Made by a program: the position numbers and the translations under genes
In this document: positions 8,594 through 18,283 of the stretch, piece after piece
Layout: each line of letters starts with the position of its first letter
Numbering within the stretch: position 1 is the stretch's first letter
The notes under the pieces: model-generated
Told to the model about the DNA's origin: nothing
What the model saw: only the letters and a program-made list of their open reading frames with translations
The model's database searches: none
NCBI GenBank assembly: GCA_028277515.1
Contig: JANQGC010000332.1
Location: forward strand, 5,322 to 69,321
From: Anaerolineae bacterium
GTDB taxonomy: Bacteria > Chloroflexota > Anaerolineae > Promineifilales > Promineifilaceae
DNA: 64,000 nt
Reading direction: 5' to 3'

Positions 8594-9388
8594 ATGATGC
8601 TACTAGCGATTGATATTGGAAATTCAAATATTACTATTGGAGTATGGGAACAGGAAACGCTTCGTCAAGAATGGCGTCTTCAAACAGTCAGGGATCGAAC
8701 GGCCGATGAATATGGCCTTCTCATGAGTGGATCGTTGCGCCATAGCGGTTTTTCTGAGGCAGTTGAGGGAATTATATTAGCCAGCGTTGTTCCATACTTG
8801 ACCCAAACCTTTATCGATCTGTGCCGGTCAATTTTGCAGATTGAGCCACTGGTCGTTAGCACCAATATAGATCTGGGCTTAAATCTTCTCGTCGATAATC
8901 CACATGAGGTAGGAGCGGATCGAATCGTGAATGCCATTGCAGGATATGCTCTGTTTCAACAGCCTTGCATCATCATCGATATGGGGACAGCCACAACATT
9001 CGACGTTGTTTCAAAAGAAGGGGCCTTACTAGGCGTGGCCATTGCTCCAGGTCTTGGCCTAGCAGCCAATGCTTTGACCAGCCGGGCTGCCCGCTTGAGC
9101 CAGGTGCCCTTATCCGCCCCTCCCCAGGCCACCGGCAAAAATACGGTCCATGCCGTGCAATCCGGACTCATCTTTGGTTACGTGGCCTTAATTGAAGGTA
9201 TGACCCGGCGATTACTGCAAGAGCACCCTGATCAAGATTCAAATATCAAAATACTGGGTACTGGCGGATTAATAAGCCTCGTATCTCGTCACACGGAACT
9301 ATTTGACCTTGTAGACCCAACATTGACCTTAAATGGATTACGCTTAATCTATGAGCGGATAAACGGACCATCCATTCCTTCCATCTAA
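8594..9388 (+). CDS. coaX: Type III pantothenate kinase
   Basis: The 264-residue product is a CoaX: it phosphorylates pantothenate in the first step of coenzyme A synthesis and belongs to the ASKHA fold. Diagnostic stretches are LLAIDIGNSNITIGVW (phosphate-binding P-loop), NPHEVGADRIVNAIAGYA (pantothenate site) and CIIIDMGTATTFDVV (second phosphate motif), with ILGTGGL near the end. Length is normal. Two ATG codons stand in tandem (8594 and 8597); either may be used, with GGAAG about 7-10 nt upstream. The next gene begins only 11 nt after the stop. Confidence 0.93.
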   Translation: MMLLAIDIGNSNITIGVWEQETLRQEWRLQTVRDRTADEYGLLMSGSLRHSGFSEAVEGIILASVVPYLTQTFIDLCRSILQIEPLVVSTNIDLGLNLLVDNPHEVGADRIVNAIAGYALFQQPCIIIDMGTATTFDVVSKEGALLGVAIAPGLGLAANALTSRAARLSQVPLSAPPQATGKNTVHAVQSGLIFGYVALIEGMTRRLLQEHPDQDSNIKILGTGGLISLVSRHTELFDLVDPTLTLNGLRLIYERINGPSIPSI

Positions 9389-9398
9389 ATTAACGACA

Positions 9399-10910
9399 AT
9401 GAATAAAAAGTTCCTGGGTATTATCTGTTTCCTTCTTCCCTTATTGTTGTTGGCGGCTTGCCAGCCTGAAGCGCTGTCTCCACCACGACTCGCGACCCAG
9501 ACGGCCGCCTCCGCATCTCAACCGGCCGGGACAGTCGAAACCATATTTCTTCCTGCCCCCACCCCTACACCCGATCCTCTGAAAAGGAATGAAATTGGGT
9601 TTGAACCCGCGGACACCCTGGAAGTTTGGATCAATGAAACATCTCCGGAACATGAGGAAGCGCTGCAAGAAATGATCGGTGAATTTACCCAAGAAAGCGG
9701 GATAGATGTGGCATTACGTCTCATCTCACCACCGCTTCTGCCGGAACTGGTCCAAACTGCCGTACTTTCCGACACCTTACCGGATGTTGTTTTACATCCC
9801 TTAGAGTATTCACTAACCTGGAGCGAGGAGGGCATTTTGGACCCTGATGCCGCTGCATCTATTCTCGCTAAAATTGGGCCAAATAACTTCAATCAATCGG
9901 CGCTTGCATTGGTTGACGTAAACAGCCACCCTTCCGCTATCCCCAGTGACGGTTACCAGCAAATCTGGCTCTATCGCGCTGACTGGGTTGCGGATGAAGG
10001 TTTGCAAACCCCAAACAATTTTGCAGAGATGATGGCTAACGCCGAAACGATGTTTGATCCGGATAACATCATCTCAGGCATCGTCATTCCTACTGAGTCC
10101 AACTTAATCAATACCCACCGCGCGTTTGAACACTTAGCATTAGCCAATGGCTGTCAATTGGTTGATAATAAAGGTGAAGTTCGTCTCTTAGACGAATCCT
10201 GTCGCCAGGCCATCGACTTCTATTTTTCAATCGTCAACCAATATAGCCCGACCGGTGTCCAAACTGATACCAGCGCACGAAATGCCTTCCTTGAAGGGAG
10301 AACGTCCATTATTATGACATCTCCAGAAATATTACCTGCCCTGGCTGAGACCCCATCCTTGATCGAAAACACAGGCATTATGACCTATCTGAATGGCTGG
10401 GATACGGCAGCCCAACCAGCTAACTTCGGCAATATATCTTATCTTGGGGTGACCACGGAAGCGGACACAGAGGCGGCCGGGGCGTTTATTGAATATTGGT
10501 TTAATAATGGCTATGCGAAGTGGCTGGCAGTTGATTCGGAACGAAAAGTGCCTATGTATTTGGGCACGGCCGAGGAGCCAACACTTTACATCGATCAATG
10601 GGGCAATGCTCCACTGATCAATGGACAAAGCCTCACTGATTTATTTGGAGAAGATACCGTTAATATGCTCAAAGAAAACGTCGCCAACTCAAATCGCTGG
10701 GGGTTTAACCAGGGACAGGGAGCCGTCATCGGGCAACTATATGAAAACCTGACTTTTTCAATCATATTGCAGGAGATGTTGAGCGGTTATTTTGATAGCA
10801 GTCAAACCATTGAGGAAGCGGCCGAGCGCGTGATCGAACTTATTCCCGATTACCAATTCTTACCTACCCCTACTCCTACACCAACACCTACCCCCATCCC
10901 TGAATCATAA
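9399..10910 (+). CDS. Extracellular solute-binding lipoprotein with C-terminal Pro/Thr tail
   Basis: This 503-residue protein has a lipoprotein signal (LLLLAACQPEA, Cys about residue 21), a short Ala/Thr/Pro linker and a periplasmic-binding fold of the family 1 (sugar) type from about residue 60. The fold is supported by ITGE-like start ETSPEHEEALQEMIGEF, LPDVVLHPLEY, WLYRADWVADEG and repeated aromatic residues in the cleft. No permease or ATPase gene is next to it, so it either uses a transporter encoded elsewhere or has another role. Unusually it ends in a TPTPTPTPTP tail. It lies between coaX and lspA on the same strand. Substrate not assignable. Confidence 0.75.
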   Translation: MNKKFLGIICFLLPLLLLAACQPEALSPPRLATQTAASASQPAGTVETIFLPAPTPTPDPLKRNEIGFEPADTLEVWINETSPEHEEALQEMIGEFTQESGIDVALRLISPPLLPELVQTAVLSDTLPDVVLHPLEYSLTWSEEGILDPDAAASILAKIGPNNFNQSALALVDVNSHPSAIPSDGYQQIWLYRADWVADEGLQTPNNFAEMMANAETMFDPDNIISGIVIPTESNLINTHRAFEHLALANGCQLVDNKGEVRLLDESCRQAIDFYFSIVNQYSPTGVQTDTSARNAFLEGRTSIIMTSPEILPALAETPSLIENTGIMTYLNGWDTAAQPANFGNISYLGVTTEADTEAAGAFIEYWFNNGYAKWLAVDSERKVPMYLGTAEEPTLYIDQWGNAPLINGQSLTDLFGEDTVNMLKENVANSNRWGFNQGQGAVIGQLYENLTFSIILQEMLSGYFDSSQTIEEAAERVIELIPDYQFLPTPTPTPTPTPIPES

Positions 10911-11000
10911 ACGGCTTCATTTTTAGCAAAAACCCTTAGCAATTGGTAAAATCTTGTAGAGCTTCCCAAGATTGTGAACGCAACGAGGTAGAATCCTTAT

Positions 11001-11597
11001 ATGAAAAAATCAGAACCCTTAATTCAGGCTGAATCTGAGAATCCTGACAACCCTGCTGATTCGGCGGCTATTGAAGAAGAAAAGTCAATGACATCCAATC
11101 GTTATGAGCGTTGGATCTTATATATCGTCGCCTCGACCGTTATTGTTCTTGACCAATGGAGCAAGAATATCGTAAAAGCCAATTTAGAGGTGAATACCTA
11201 TTTCGCCCCTATACCGGAAATCCAGCATCTATTTCGCATCACCCATGTCACGAATACCGGAATGGCCTTTGGTCTTTTCCCAGGGGGAAGCTGGCTATTC
11301 ACCTTGTTAGCCCCAATCGTGTCCATCGCCATCATTATTTATAATCAGAAGCTGGAGTTAGGGAACCGCCTGCTGCGCCTGGCCCTGGGATTACAACTTG
11401 GTGGCGCCGTCGGCAACTTAATCGACAGGCTAACCCAGGGTTTTGTGACCGACTTCATGGATTTCGGCCCCTGGCCGGTATGGAATATCGCTGACCTGTC
11501 CGTCGTCACAGGCACTATACTGCTCGCCTTTATTTTGTTTCAGGAAGAGCGAGAAGCGAAGAACAACCAACAATTGGAAACCGAAACTGAAGATTAG
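11001..11597 (+). CDS. lspA: Lipoprotein signal peptidase (signal peptidase II)
   Basis: LspA cleaves the signal peptide of prolipoproteins at the lipobox Cys; the window encodes several such substrates. The 198-residue protein has four hydrophobic spans and the conserved boxes VLDQWSKNIVK, VTNTGMAFGLF, GAVGNLIDRL (first catalytic Asp in the box GNLIDR) and WPVWNIADLSVVTG (second catalytic Asp). Compared with typical 150-170 residue enzymes it has about 30 extra hydrophilic residues at the N-terminus; an internal ATG at 11088 (MTSNRYERW) could be the true start. The stop is immediately followed by the rluD-type gene at 11598. Confidence 0.92.
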   Translation: MKKSEPLIQAESENPDNPADSAAIEEEKSMTSNRYERWILYIVASTVIVLDQWSKNIVKANLEVNTYFAPIPEIQHLFRITHVTNTGMAFGLFPGGSWLFTLLAPIVSIAIIIYNQKLELGNRLLRLALGLQLGGAVGNLIDRLTQGFVTDFMDFGPWPVWNIADLSVVTGTILLAFILFQEEREAKNNQQLETETED

Positions 11598-12566
11598 ATG
11601 GGCAACCAACCCTATTCCATCAAAAAAGCCATGAAAGCGCAACATATGGAACTGACTTTGAACGATCGTGGCCAGCGATTAGACAAGGCGTTGACCGCCG
11701 CTGTTCCTGAAATTTCACGCATGCAGTGGCAAAGGTTAATTAAAGAGGGACAGGTGTTGGTAAACGGTAAGCAGGCCAACCCCAGCCTAAAACTTAAAGG
11801 TGGAGAAAAAGTATCCGCCTCCATTCCCGAAGCCGTCGAAAGCGACTTAACACCGGAGGATATCCCCTTAGATGTGCGCTATGAGGATGGGGATATATTG
11901 GTTGTTAACAAGCCGGCAGGAATGGTGGTCCATCCAGGCACCGGGCATCAGAGTGGAACCCTGGTCAACGCCTTGCTGGCTTACTCCCCCGATTTACCCG
12001 GCATAGGCAATACCAAACGGCCGGGCATCGTTCACCGCCTGGACAGGTACACATCCGGATTATTGGTCATTGCTAAGAACGACCTGGCTCAACGATATTT
12101 GCAAGAGCAATTTAAAGCAAGGAGCGTAGGAAAAAAGTATCTGGCTCTTGTACATGGGCAAATTCAACCCCCCTCCGCGCTGATTGATGCTCCAATCGGC
12201 CGAGACCCCAGGCATCGCAAGAGAATGGGTGTCATCGTGCCTGGAACCGCTCGCGCCCGGTCAGCCCGTGCACGGTCGGCCCAAACCCACTACCGGGCAA
12301 TCACTATCTATGATGATTATTCCTTCATAGAATGCACGCTTCATACGGGAAGGACGCATCAAATCCGGGTTCACATGGCCTATATTAAATATCCAATTGT
12401 CGGGGATCATGTGTACGGCCGTCGCAAACAAAAACTGCTCAAAAAGCGCCAGTTTTTGCACGCTGCTGAACTGACCTTCCATCGCCCATCTGATCAGCAA
12501 GAAATCACAATCGGAGCAGCACTCCCCCAAGAACTACAACAGGTGATCGATCAGCTTGGATCTTAA
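11598..12566 (+). CDS. rluD: RluA-family 23S rRNA pseudouridine synthase (RluD type)
   Basis: The 322-residue product has an N-terminal S4 RNA-binding domain (RLDKALTAAVPEISRMQWQRL, then VLVNGK) and a catalytic domain whose signature GIVHRLDRYTSGLLVIAKND holds the nucleophilic Asp. Later motifs are GRTHQIRVHMAYI and PIVGDHVYG. The family converts uridines to pseudouridine in 23S rRNA; RluD is the best match by architecture but the exact target is inferred. The first ATG abuts the lspA stop. Homologues usually begin near MELTLNDRGQ, so ATG 11646 is a good alternative. An unusual Arg/Ala/Ser repeat (ARARSARARSAQ) lies about residues 216-228. lspA next to rluD is a common bacterial pairing. Confidence 0.9.
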   Translation: MGNQPYSIKKAMKAQHMELTLNDRGQRLDKALTAAVPEISRMQWQRLIKEGQVLVNGKQANPSLKLKGGEKVSASIPEAVESDLTPEDIPLDVRYEDGDILVVNKPAGMVVHPGTGHQSGTLVNALLAYSPDLPGIGNTKRPGIVHRLDRYTSGLLVIAKNDLAQRYLQEQFKARSVGKKYLALVHGQIQPPSALIDAPIGRDPRHRKRMGVIVPGTARARSARARSAQTHYRAITIYDDYSFIECTLHTGRTHQIRVHMAYIKYPIVGDHVYGRRKQKLLKKRQFLHAAELTFHRPSDQQEITIGAALPQELQQVIDQLGS

Positions 12567-15155
12567 CTATGCTTCAGGATTCGTTGCTTCAATTCCTTGT
12601 AACGGAATAGAGAGGTAAAAAGTGCTCCCACGCCCTATTTCACTTTCAACCCAGGCCCGCCCATGATGGCGGTCGGCGATAGATTTGACCAAACCTAACC
12701 CCAGACCCGTGCCATCAATCTCTTCAGTGCTCTCTCCTGGCACACGATAAAACTTCTCGAACAAGCGAAGTTGGTCCTGGCGAGCAATTCCAGGTCCATT
12801 GTCTTGAACTTTAATCACTATCTCGTTGCCAATTTGTTGCGCAGCTAAAATTATCTCCCCGCTTTTTGGCGCATATTTGTATGTATTGGTGAGAAAGTTA
12901 GAAATAGCCTGGTTAATTAATGATTTATCAGCGATTAATGGAGGTAAATTTCGACTGCCTTCGACCTTGAGCTTAAGACCGGCTTCATGGGCGTAATGCC
13001 ATTGTTCATCAATTAACTCACGCAGCAAAGCCGAAACGTCAACTTCCTCAAAAAGCAAACCTACGCCCGCCTCTATCCGCCCCAGGTCCAACAACGTTTC
13101 AACCATGGTTGTCATATGCTCCACGTTGTGGGACATTTTTTCGATAAATTCAAGCTGCTCAGATGTTAGATTATCCGCCATGGATAATGCTGCCATATAT
13201 CCATGCATCACGGTTAACGGCGTGCGTAAATCATGGGAAACGCTGTTCACAAACTCCGATTTTAAGCGTTCAATTTCTTTATAATGAGTAACATCGGTCA
13301 GTATCGCAACCCGACCCATAAAAAGCCCGCTCTGGTTGACAATGGGTGAAATATTTACGAAGTAGGAACGATCATTTTTACCTTTGATCTCAAAATCAAG
13401 TTTTCCCGTTTTCGATTTGTTCAGCGCTTCAACAAATTGTTTGGAGCCGATCACTTCACCCAGGTTACGCCCCTTGACCTGCTTTGAAGTGATTCGAAAG
13501 GCATTCTCCATCGCTCTATTTATCGCTAATATTCGATCTGTTTGATCGGTGACGATAATCGCCTCGGATGTACTGGCTAAAACAGCTGCCAAGCGCTTCC
13601 TACCCCCTTCAGCATTGGCAAAAAGATAGGCATTATCAACCAGTACAGTAGCCTGACCAGCCAACGTACGCAAAAGCTGGCGCTCACTCAATGAGAACGC
13701 GCGGGTCTGCCTAAAACCTAAAAAGATGACGCCTTGAAAAACATTATTGGTTTGCAAAGGAAGCGCATATAAAGCTCTGATCGGTGGAATATCAAATTGA
13801 TCCAAACCAGTACGCTCACTAATTTGTTGTACGTTACCCAAGGCAAGTTCTTTATGTTCTCGAAGCAGCCCCATTAATGAGCGATCAAATATTTTCAAAT
13901 CAGGACCTGAGGGACCTTCCTTAAATACCAGGGGTGTTCTTCCGGTCGGATCCAAAATCAACACCCTGGCCCCGGATGCCCCTGTCCCTCTCAACGCTCC
14001 TTGCAGTATGATAGGCATACTCTGTTTAATGTTGATGCTTGATGAAATATCTTGGGTTACATCTAACAATAAGGAAAGTTCATCAAGTCGTCCCTTGAGA
14101 GCCAGCTGCATATCTGTAAAAGCATGAGTTAGTTCACCGATTTCGTCCTGCCGGTTGGTATAAATGCGATTGGTTAAGGAACCGCCTTCGGCGATTAAGT
14201 GACTTTCCTTGGCCAGTTGTTTAATAGGTTTGGAAATTCCCTGGCCATAACTTCTCAGATTCGTTAAATAAACCGCGCCTAATAGCGAAATGACGGCCGC
14301 AAAAGAAAATCCAAAAAACAAGCCTTGATTCAAAACTCGTTGGAAGGGCAAAACCATAGCAACATTCCAGGACTGGGAAAATTTCGGTCCGACAAAAACG
14401 AGATCCCAGCCTTTGGTGGAGATTTGGCGGAGATATGCCTTTCCACCGACACCCATAGGAACATTAAGTATCCGCACAGTATCGAAGGCTTCATCCGACC
14501 AGGTATCAAGCGGGGGTGCACCGCCAGTTTGCAACAGCACCTGGTTTTCACTGTTGATTAGAAAACTACTGATCGGTTCTTCACCTTTAACATCGAGAAT
14601 GTTGATCAAATCTATGGCCGGAACACGTCCTATGAGCAAAGTTTCGATTTGAAGATCGTCATGGATGACGGGAATGATGTATGAGACCGTCAGCCCATAT
14701 TCATCAATTTTGGAGACGGCACGTTGTATTTCTCCACTTTCAAAGACGAGCGAAATGGCACTCTCTTCCTCGGTGGATAAAGTCGTTCCCAATTCTTGCG
14801 GGGGATAGGCATAAATAACGGCCGTTTCGTCATTTGCCAGAAGAACTTGTTGGAAATTTTTAGATGCTCGATACAAGCGACTGAGGGCACGCGCTGTTAC
14901 TGCCTTTTCCTGTCCGATCATCGCCTCATCATTTTGAAATTGGTTCAATACATCTTCAAGATCAGCCTGAAAACTTACCAATTCGCCGGAAGTATAGACG
15001 GCGCCGGCAGCCATCTGTGCGATATAATATTGAGTGAGAAGGGTAATTGAGAGCACAACGATTGAAGAAGTGCCAATGAGCAGAACGAGGAAAGTAAATA
15101 GGAAGTTTCTGCTGAGAAGGGAATGTTGGATGCTATGTCGAAGGTGAGAAGCCAT
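12567..15155 (-). CDS. Membrane sensor histidine kinase (extracellular sensor-HAMP-GAF-PAS-HisKA-HATPase)
   Basis: This 862-residue kinase has two membrane helices (about residues 17-43 and 278-300) enclosing an extracellular sensor region of Cache-like size. A HAMP linker follows (ISKPIKQLAKESHLIAEGG), then a GAF domain (about 370-510), a PAS domain (about 525-630), a HisKA helix with phosphoacceptor His in NSVSHDLRTPLT (about residue 645) and a HATPase domain (NFLTNTYKYAP, VQDNGPGIA, GTGLGLGLVKSIADRHHG). All catalytic boxes are intact. No response regulator is adjacent, so it is an orphan kinase. It converges with rluD, whose stop abuts its own. The ATG start has only a weak AGGA close by. 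Confidence 0.9.
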   Translation of the reverse strand: MASHLRHSIQHSLLSRNFLFTFLVLLIGTSSIVVLSITLLTQYYIAQMAAGAVYTSGELVSFQADLEDVLNQFQNDEAMIGQEKAVTARALSRLYRASKNFQQVLLANDETAVIYAYPPQELGTTLSTEEESAISLVFESGEIQRAVSKIDEYGLTVSYIIPVIHDDLQIETLLIGRVPAIDLINILDVKGEEPISSFLINSENQVLLQTGGAPPLDTWSDEAFDTVRILNVPMGVGGKAYLRQISTKGWDLVFVGPKFSQSWNVAMVLPFQRVLNQGLFFGFSFAAVISLLGAVYLTNLRSYGQGISKPIKQLAKESHLIAEGGSLTNRIYTNRQDEIGELTHAFTDMQLALKGRLDELSLLLDVTQDISSSINIKQSMPIILQGALRGTGASGARVLILDPTGRTPLVFKEGPSGPDLKIFDRSLMGLLREHKELALGNVQQISERTGLDQFDIPPIRALYALPLQTNNVFQGVIFLGFRQTRAFSLSERQLLRTLAGQATVLVDNAYLFANAEGGRKRLAAVLASTSEAIIVTDQTDRILAINRAMENAFRITSKQVKGRNLGEVIGSKQFVEALNKSKTGKLDFEIKGKNDRSYFVNISPIVNQSGLFMGRVAILTDVTHYKEIERLKSEFVNSVSHDLRTPLTVMHGYMAALSMADNLTSEQLEFIEKMSHNVEHMTTMVETLLDLGRIEAGVGLLFEEVDVSALLRELIDEQWHYAHEAGLKLKVEGSRNLPPLIADKSLINQAISNFLTNTYKYAPKSGEIILAAQQIGNEIVIKVQDNGPGIARQDQLRLFEKFYRVPGESTEEIDGTGLGLGLVKSIADRHHGRAWVESEIGRGSTFYLSIPLQGIEATNPEA

Positions 15156-15453
15156 ATCCTATATATCGGGAATAATGTTATTTACAACAAACTACCCAAT
15201 CCCGAACAGTAAGCCTGGGCAAACAGCCACAATTAATTGCTCCCCATGACAATATTTCCATTACCCTCCTTCACGGATTTTAACGCTAATATTCTAAATG
15301 CTATCTTACACTACAATTATAAACCAGGAAAACAAGCCTTCTTGACAATGCCGCGCATTATATACCATACCTGGGCTTGAATCAAGTGGCAGCACCATAT
15401 CTGGGGGTTTGCAGTTATTTGTCACATTGTAAATTGTCAATTATGATCCTTGA
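15156..15453. other. Intergenic region without recognisable gene
   Basis: This 298-nt gap lies between divergent genes and probably holds the promoters of the sensor kinase and of the Thr/Pro-rich protein. A TTGACA stands near 15342 but no -10 box is correctly spaced. I see no RNA gene or conserved repeat. Confidence 0.4.
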
Positions 15454-16047
15454 ATGGATTCTAGCCGCCGTACATACACCGTTTTAATCGGAATTATTTT
15501 ACTGACATTACCTTGTTATTGCGGTGGCATTTATCTATTATCTTCAGCCCCTCGAAATAGGCAACAAATAACACCTCCCACCCTACCGGCCGTGCTGACG
15601 CCAATCGCCACAAATACATTGAATCCGGACCTGGTCCCTGAATCACCAACCGCCTTCCCGACAAGCACACCATTCCCTTCGGCGACCTTGTTACCAACGA
15701 GTACACCAACCGATACACCTACTGTTATGCCAACGGCAACACAACGTGCAACCTTACCACCTTTACCCTCTGCAACCCCAACGACGCTGCTGCCGACTTC
15801 TACCACAACCCCAACGGTGACCGCAACAGCAACAGCGACAGCGACACCCACCGCCTCACCAACAGCAACGGCAACCCTGGAACTACCAACAGCAACAGCA
15901 ACACCTACAACAGCCGCGACAGACACCCCCATCCCGCCAACGGCTACTGAGACATCCATCCCGGCCACAGCAACGTCAGAACCAACCCCTGAAAGTACGC
16001 CGACCTTCGTGTTTGTTACGCCTACATTTACATCCGAGCCAAATTAA
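15454..16047 (+). CDS. Thr/Pro/Ala-rich membrane-anchored or secreted protein, unknown function
   Basis: The 197 residues consist of a short N-terminus, one hydrophobic segment (about residues 9-31, LIGIILLTLPCYCGGIYLL), then about 160 residues of low-complexity sequence built of TPT, TAT, PTA and SAT units with almost no charged residues. It looks like a surface stalk, possibly O-glycosylated, with no folded domain. The frame is favoured over its antisense by the hydrophobic start and by resemblance to stalks of other secreted proteins here. ATG 15454 has no strong ribosome-binding site. Function not assigned. Confidence 0.55.
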   Translation: MDSSRRTYTVLIGIILLTLPCYCGGIYLLSSAPRNRQQITPPTLPAVLTPIATNTLNPDLVPESPTAFPTSTPFPSATLLPTSTPTDTPTVMPTATQRATLPPLPSATPTTLLPTSTTTPTVTATATATATPTASPTATATLELPTATATPTTAATDTPIPPTATETSIPATATSEPTPESTPTFVFVTPTFTSEPN

Positions 16048-16149
16048 AAGGAATGCAATATTGACAATAACCCGCCGACAAATAGAACATGCTCAATTAA
16101 AACAATCAAAGATAACAGTTCAATCATATTTTTCATTCAGAGAGTTGAA

Positions 16150-17229
16150 ATGGATATAAGCAAATTGTTGAAAAAGTTTTCGGAAACACCTGGACCCTCC
16201 GGATATGAGCAACGTATCGCAAGTGTCATTCAGAGCACTTGGGACCCGTTGGTTGACGAAATCACGGTTGATCAATTAGGGAGTGTCATTGCTACAAAAA
16301 ACGGCCGTGGATCAGATCCCCGATATCGGCTGCTGATCGCTGCTCATCAAGATGAGATTGGATTAATGGTCAAAAAAATCATCGAACATGAGGATAACGG
16401 CTTCCTGCGCGTCACCAGGGTTGGCGGCGTGGACATTCGCCAATTATACGCTCAAACAGTCGTTGTCCACGGGCGCGAAGATCTCATCGGGGTCATCGGA
16501 TCGCTTCCCGCGCGTATGCTCCCCGAATCTCGAAGGAGTAGATCATTTGGCTATGAAGATTTGGTCATTGATTTAGGGATGTCTGCGGAAGAGGTTAGTT
16601 CGCTCGTATCAGTCGGTGATTTCATCACCTTTCGCCAACCATTCCGCAAATTGTTAAACAGGAACGTGACCGCAAAAGCATTTGATAACCGGGCTTCTGT
16701 CGTCGCATTAACGATTTGCCTGGAATACCTTCAGGAGAGACAGCATGAATGGGATATCATCGCTGTAGCCACCTCGCAAGAAGAAACCCGCCTTCTAGGC
16801 GCTTATACAAGCGCCTATGCCCAACAACCAGATATGGCCATCGCCATTGATGTTACCTTTGGTAAAGGAGCTGGAGTAAACCAAAGCCCCGCATTTGAGT
16901 TGGGGAGCGGACCGGTCATTGATTTTGGACCAAACGTTCATCCAGGTATTCATAAAGCGCTGCAAGATACAGCCAAAACCCTGGAAATGAAGGTCTCCCG
17001 CAGTCCCCATTCCCGTGCCTCCGGGACTGATGCGTTTGGTCTTCAAGTGGCCAGGGCTGGAATTCCAACAGGGCTGGTCTCCTTCCCATTACGCTATATG
17101 CATACAATGGTGGAAACCGTCAATACATATGATATTCGCCGGACAGGTCGACTGCTGGGTGAATTTTGCGCGGGGCTTGATGAAAATTTCCTGGCAAAGT
17201 TAGCTGATGGGTTGATGGAGGAAGATTAA
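16150..17229 (+). CDS. M42-family aminopeptidase (first of three tandem paralogues)
   Basis: This 359-residue protein belongs to the M42 (TET-type) di-metal aminopeptidases, cytoplasmic enzymes forming large hollow assemblies that trim peptides. Metal and catalytic residues are visible: AAHQDEIGLMV (His ligand), AFDNRASVVAL (bridging Asp), SQEETRLLGAY (catalytic Glu and Glu ligand), IAIDVTFG (Asp ligand) and LRYMHTMVET (His ligand). It opens with LLKKFSETPGPSGYEQRIA, the usual family start. Its TAA overlaps the next ATG by one base (TAATG), so the genes are translationally coupled. Of the three it differs most in the residues after the catalytic Glu pair (TRLLGAYT rather than VGxRGAQ), which may mean another substrate range. 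Confidence 0.9.
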   Translation: MDISKLLKKFSETPGPSGYEQRIASVIQSTWDPLVDEITVDQLGSVIATKNGRGSDPRYRLLIAAHQDEIGLMVKKIIEHEDNGFLRVTRVGGVDIRQLYAQTVVVHGREDLIGVIGSLPARMLPESRRSRSFGYEDLVIDLGMSAEEVSSLVSVGDFITFRQPFRKLLNRNVTAKAFDNRASVVALTICLEYLQERQHEWDIIAVATSQEETRLLGAYTSAYAQQPDMAIAIDVTFGKGAGVNQSPAFELGSGPVIDFGPNVHPGIHKALQDTAKTLEMKVSRSPHSRASGTDAFGLQVARAGIPTGLVSFPLRYMHTMVETVNTYDIRRTGRLLGEFCAGLDENFLAKLADGLMEED

Positions 17230-18269
17230 TGAACGATTTATTGCAACAGTTAACAGAAGCCGATGGTGTCTCCAGCGCAGAAAAAGAAGTTCGTCTACTC
17301 ATACGTGACCTGATTGACGCGCATGTCGATGAATGGCACGTAGATACAATGGGCAATCTGATCGCCACAAAACGTGGAACGGGCGAGAGTGATTTACGCG
17401 TCTTGGTTGACGCGCACATGGATGAAGTTGGATTGATGATCAGCGAGATCGACAGCAGTGGGATGCTGAAATTTGAATGTGTGGGTGGCATAGATGATCG
17501 CACGCTATTAGGAAAAGTGGTTCGTGTGGGTCCAAAAAAAGTAACGGGTGTGATCGGAGCAAAACCGGTTCATTTATTAGAAGGGGGACAATTTGATCGC
17601 GTTGTCAAACGCAGCGCCATGCGCATAGATATTGGCGCAAAAAACAAAGAGAATGCCGGTGGAAAGGTGAAAGTTGGCGACACTGCCGCTTTTGATAGCA
17701 CCTATGAAGAATTGGGCGGCATGGCTATCGGCAAAGCATTTGACGATCGTGCCGGCTGCGCAGTGCTTATTGAACTGCTGCAATCCGATCCCTTTCCTTT
17801 TGATTTGATTGCTGCTTTCACTGTCCAGGAAGAAGTTGGCCTTAGAGGTGCACAAGTTGCAGCTTTCGGCGTGAAACCCGACGTCGCTTTAATTTTGGAA
17901 TGCACGCCAGCCTATGATTTGCCCAATGATAATGACGTCAGTCCCAATGTCGCTTTAGGCAAAGGACCTGCAATTTATGTCATGGATCGCGTGACGATTC
18001 AGGACCCGCGACTGGTCAGCCATATAACGCACACGGCCGACCAGCATGGCATCCCCTTTCAAATTCGCCAACCAGGTGGAGGTGGAACCAATACGGCCGT
18101 GATTCAACGCTTGCATGGGGGCATTCCCTCAGCGACTATAGCCGTTCCAGGACGATATGCGCACTCACCGGCAATGATGATCAATTTGCAGGATTACAAT
18201 AATGTGGTCAAGTTAGCCGGCGCAGCATTAAGAAATTTAACACCCGATATCATTACTCGGGACAATTAG
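17229..18269 (+). CDS. M42-family aminopeptidase (second of three)
   Basis: The 346-residue paralogue retains VDAHMDEVGLMI, AFDDRAGCAVL, VQEEVGLRGAQVA and GRYAHSPAMM, so both metal sites are present. The fourth ligand position has Glu (LILECTPAYD) where its neighbours have Asp; both are known in this family. ATG 17229 overlaps the previous stop and is preceded by GGAGGAAG, a strong ribosome-binding site. Presence of three neighbouring paralogues suggests that they either mix into heteromeric TET complexes or divide substrates by side chain. The specificity cannot be read from sequence. Confidence 0.9.
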   Translation: MNDLLQQLTEADGVSSAEKEVRLLIRDLIDAHVDEWHVDTMGNLIATKRGTGESDLRVLVDAHMDEVGLMISEIDSSGMLKFECVGGIDDRTLLGKVVRVGPKKVTGVIGAKPVHLLEGGQFDRVVKRSAMRIDIGAKNKENAGGKVKVGDTAAFDSTYEELGGMAIGKAFDDRAGCAVLIELLQSDPFPFDLIAAFTVQEEVGLRGAQVAAFGVKPDVALILECTPAYDLPNDNDVSPNVALGKGPAIYVMDRVTIQDPRLVSHITHTADQHGIPFQIRQPGGGGTNTAVIQRLHGGIPSATIAVPGRYAHSPAMMINLQDYNNVVKLAGAALRNLTPDIITRDN

Positions 18270-18283
18270 GATTGGAGAAAGAT

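Noticed and set aside
15531..15968. Long minus-strand open frame rich in Val/Ala/Gly opposite the Thr/Pro-rich gene
   Set aside because: Mirror image of the ACN-rich codons of the plus-strand stalk; no signal, domain or ribosome-binding site.
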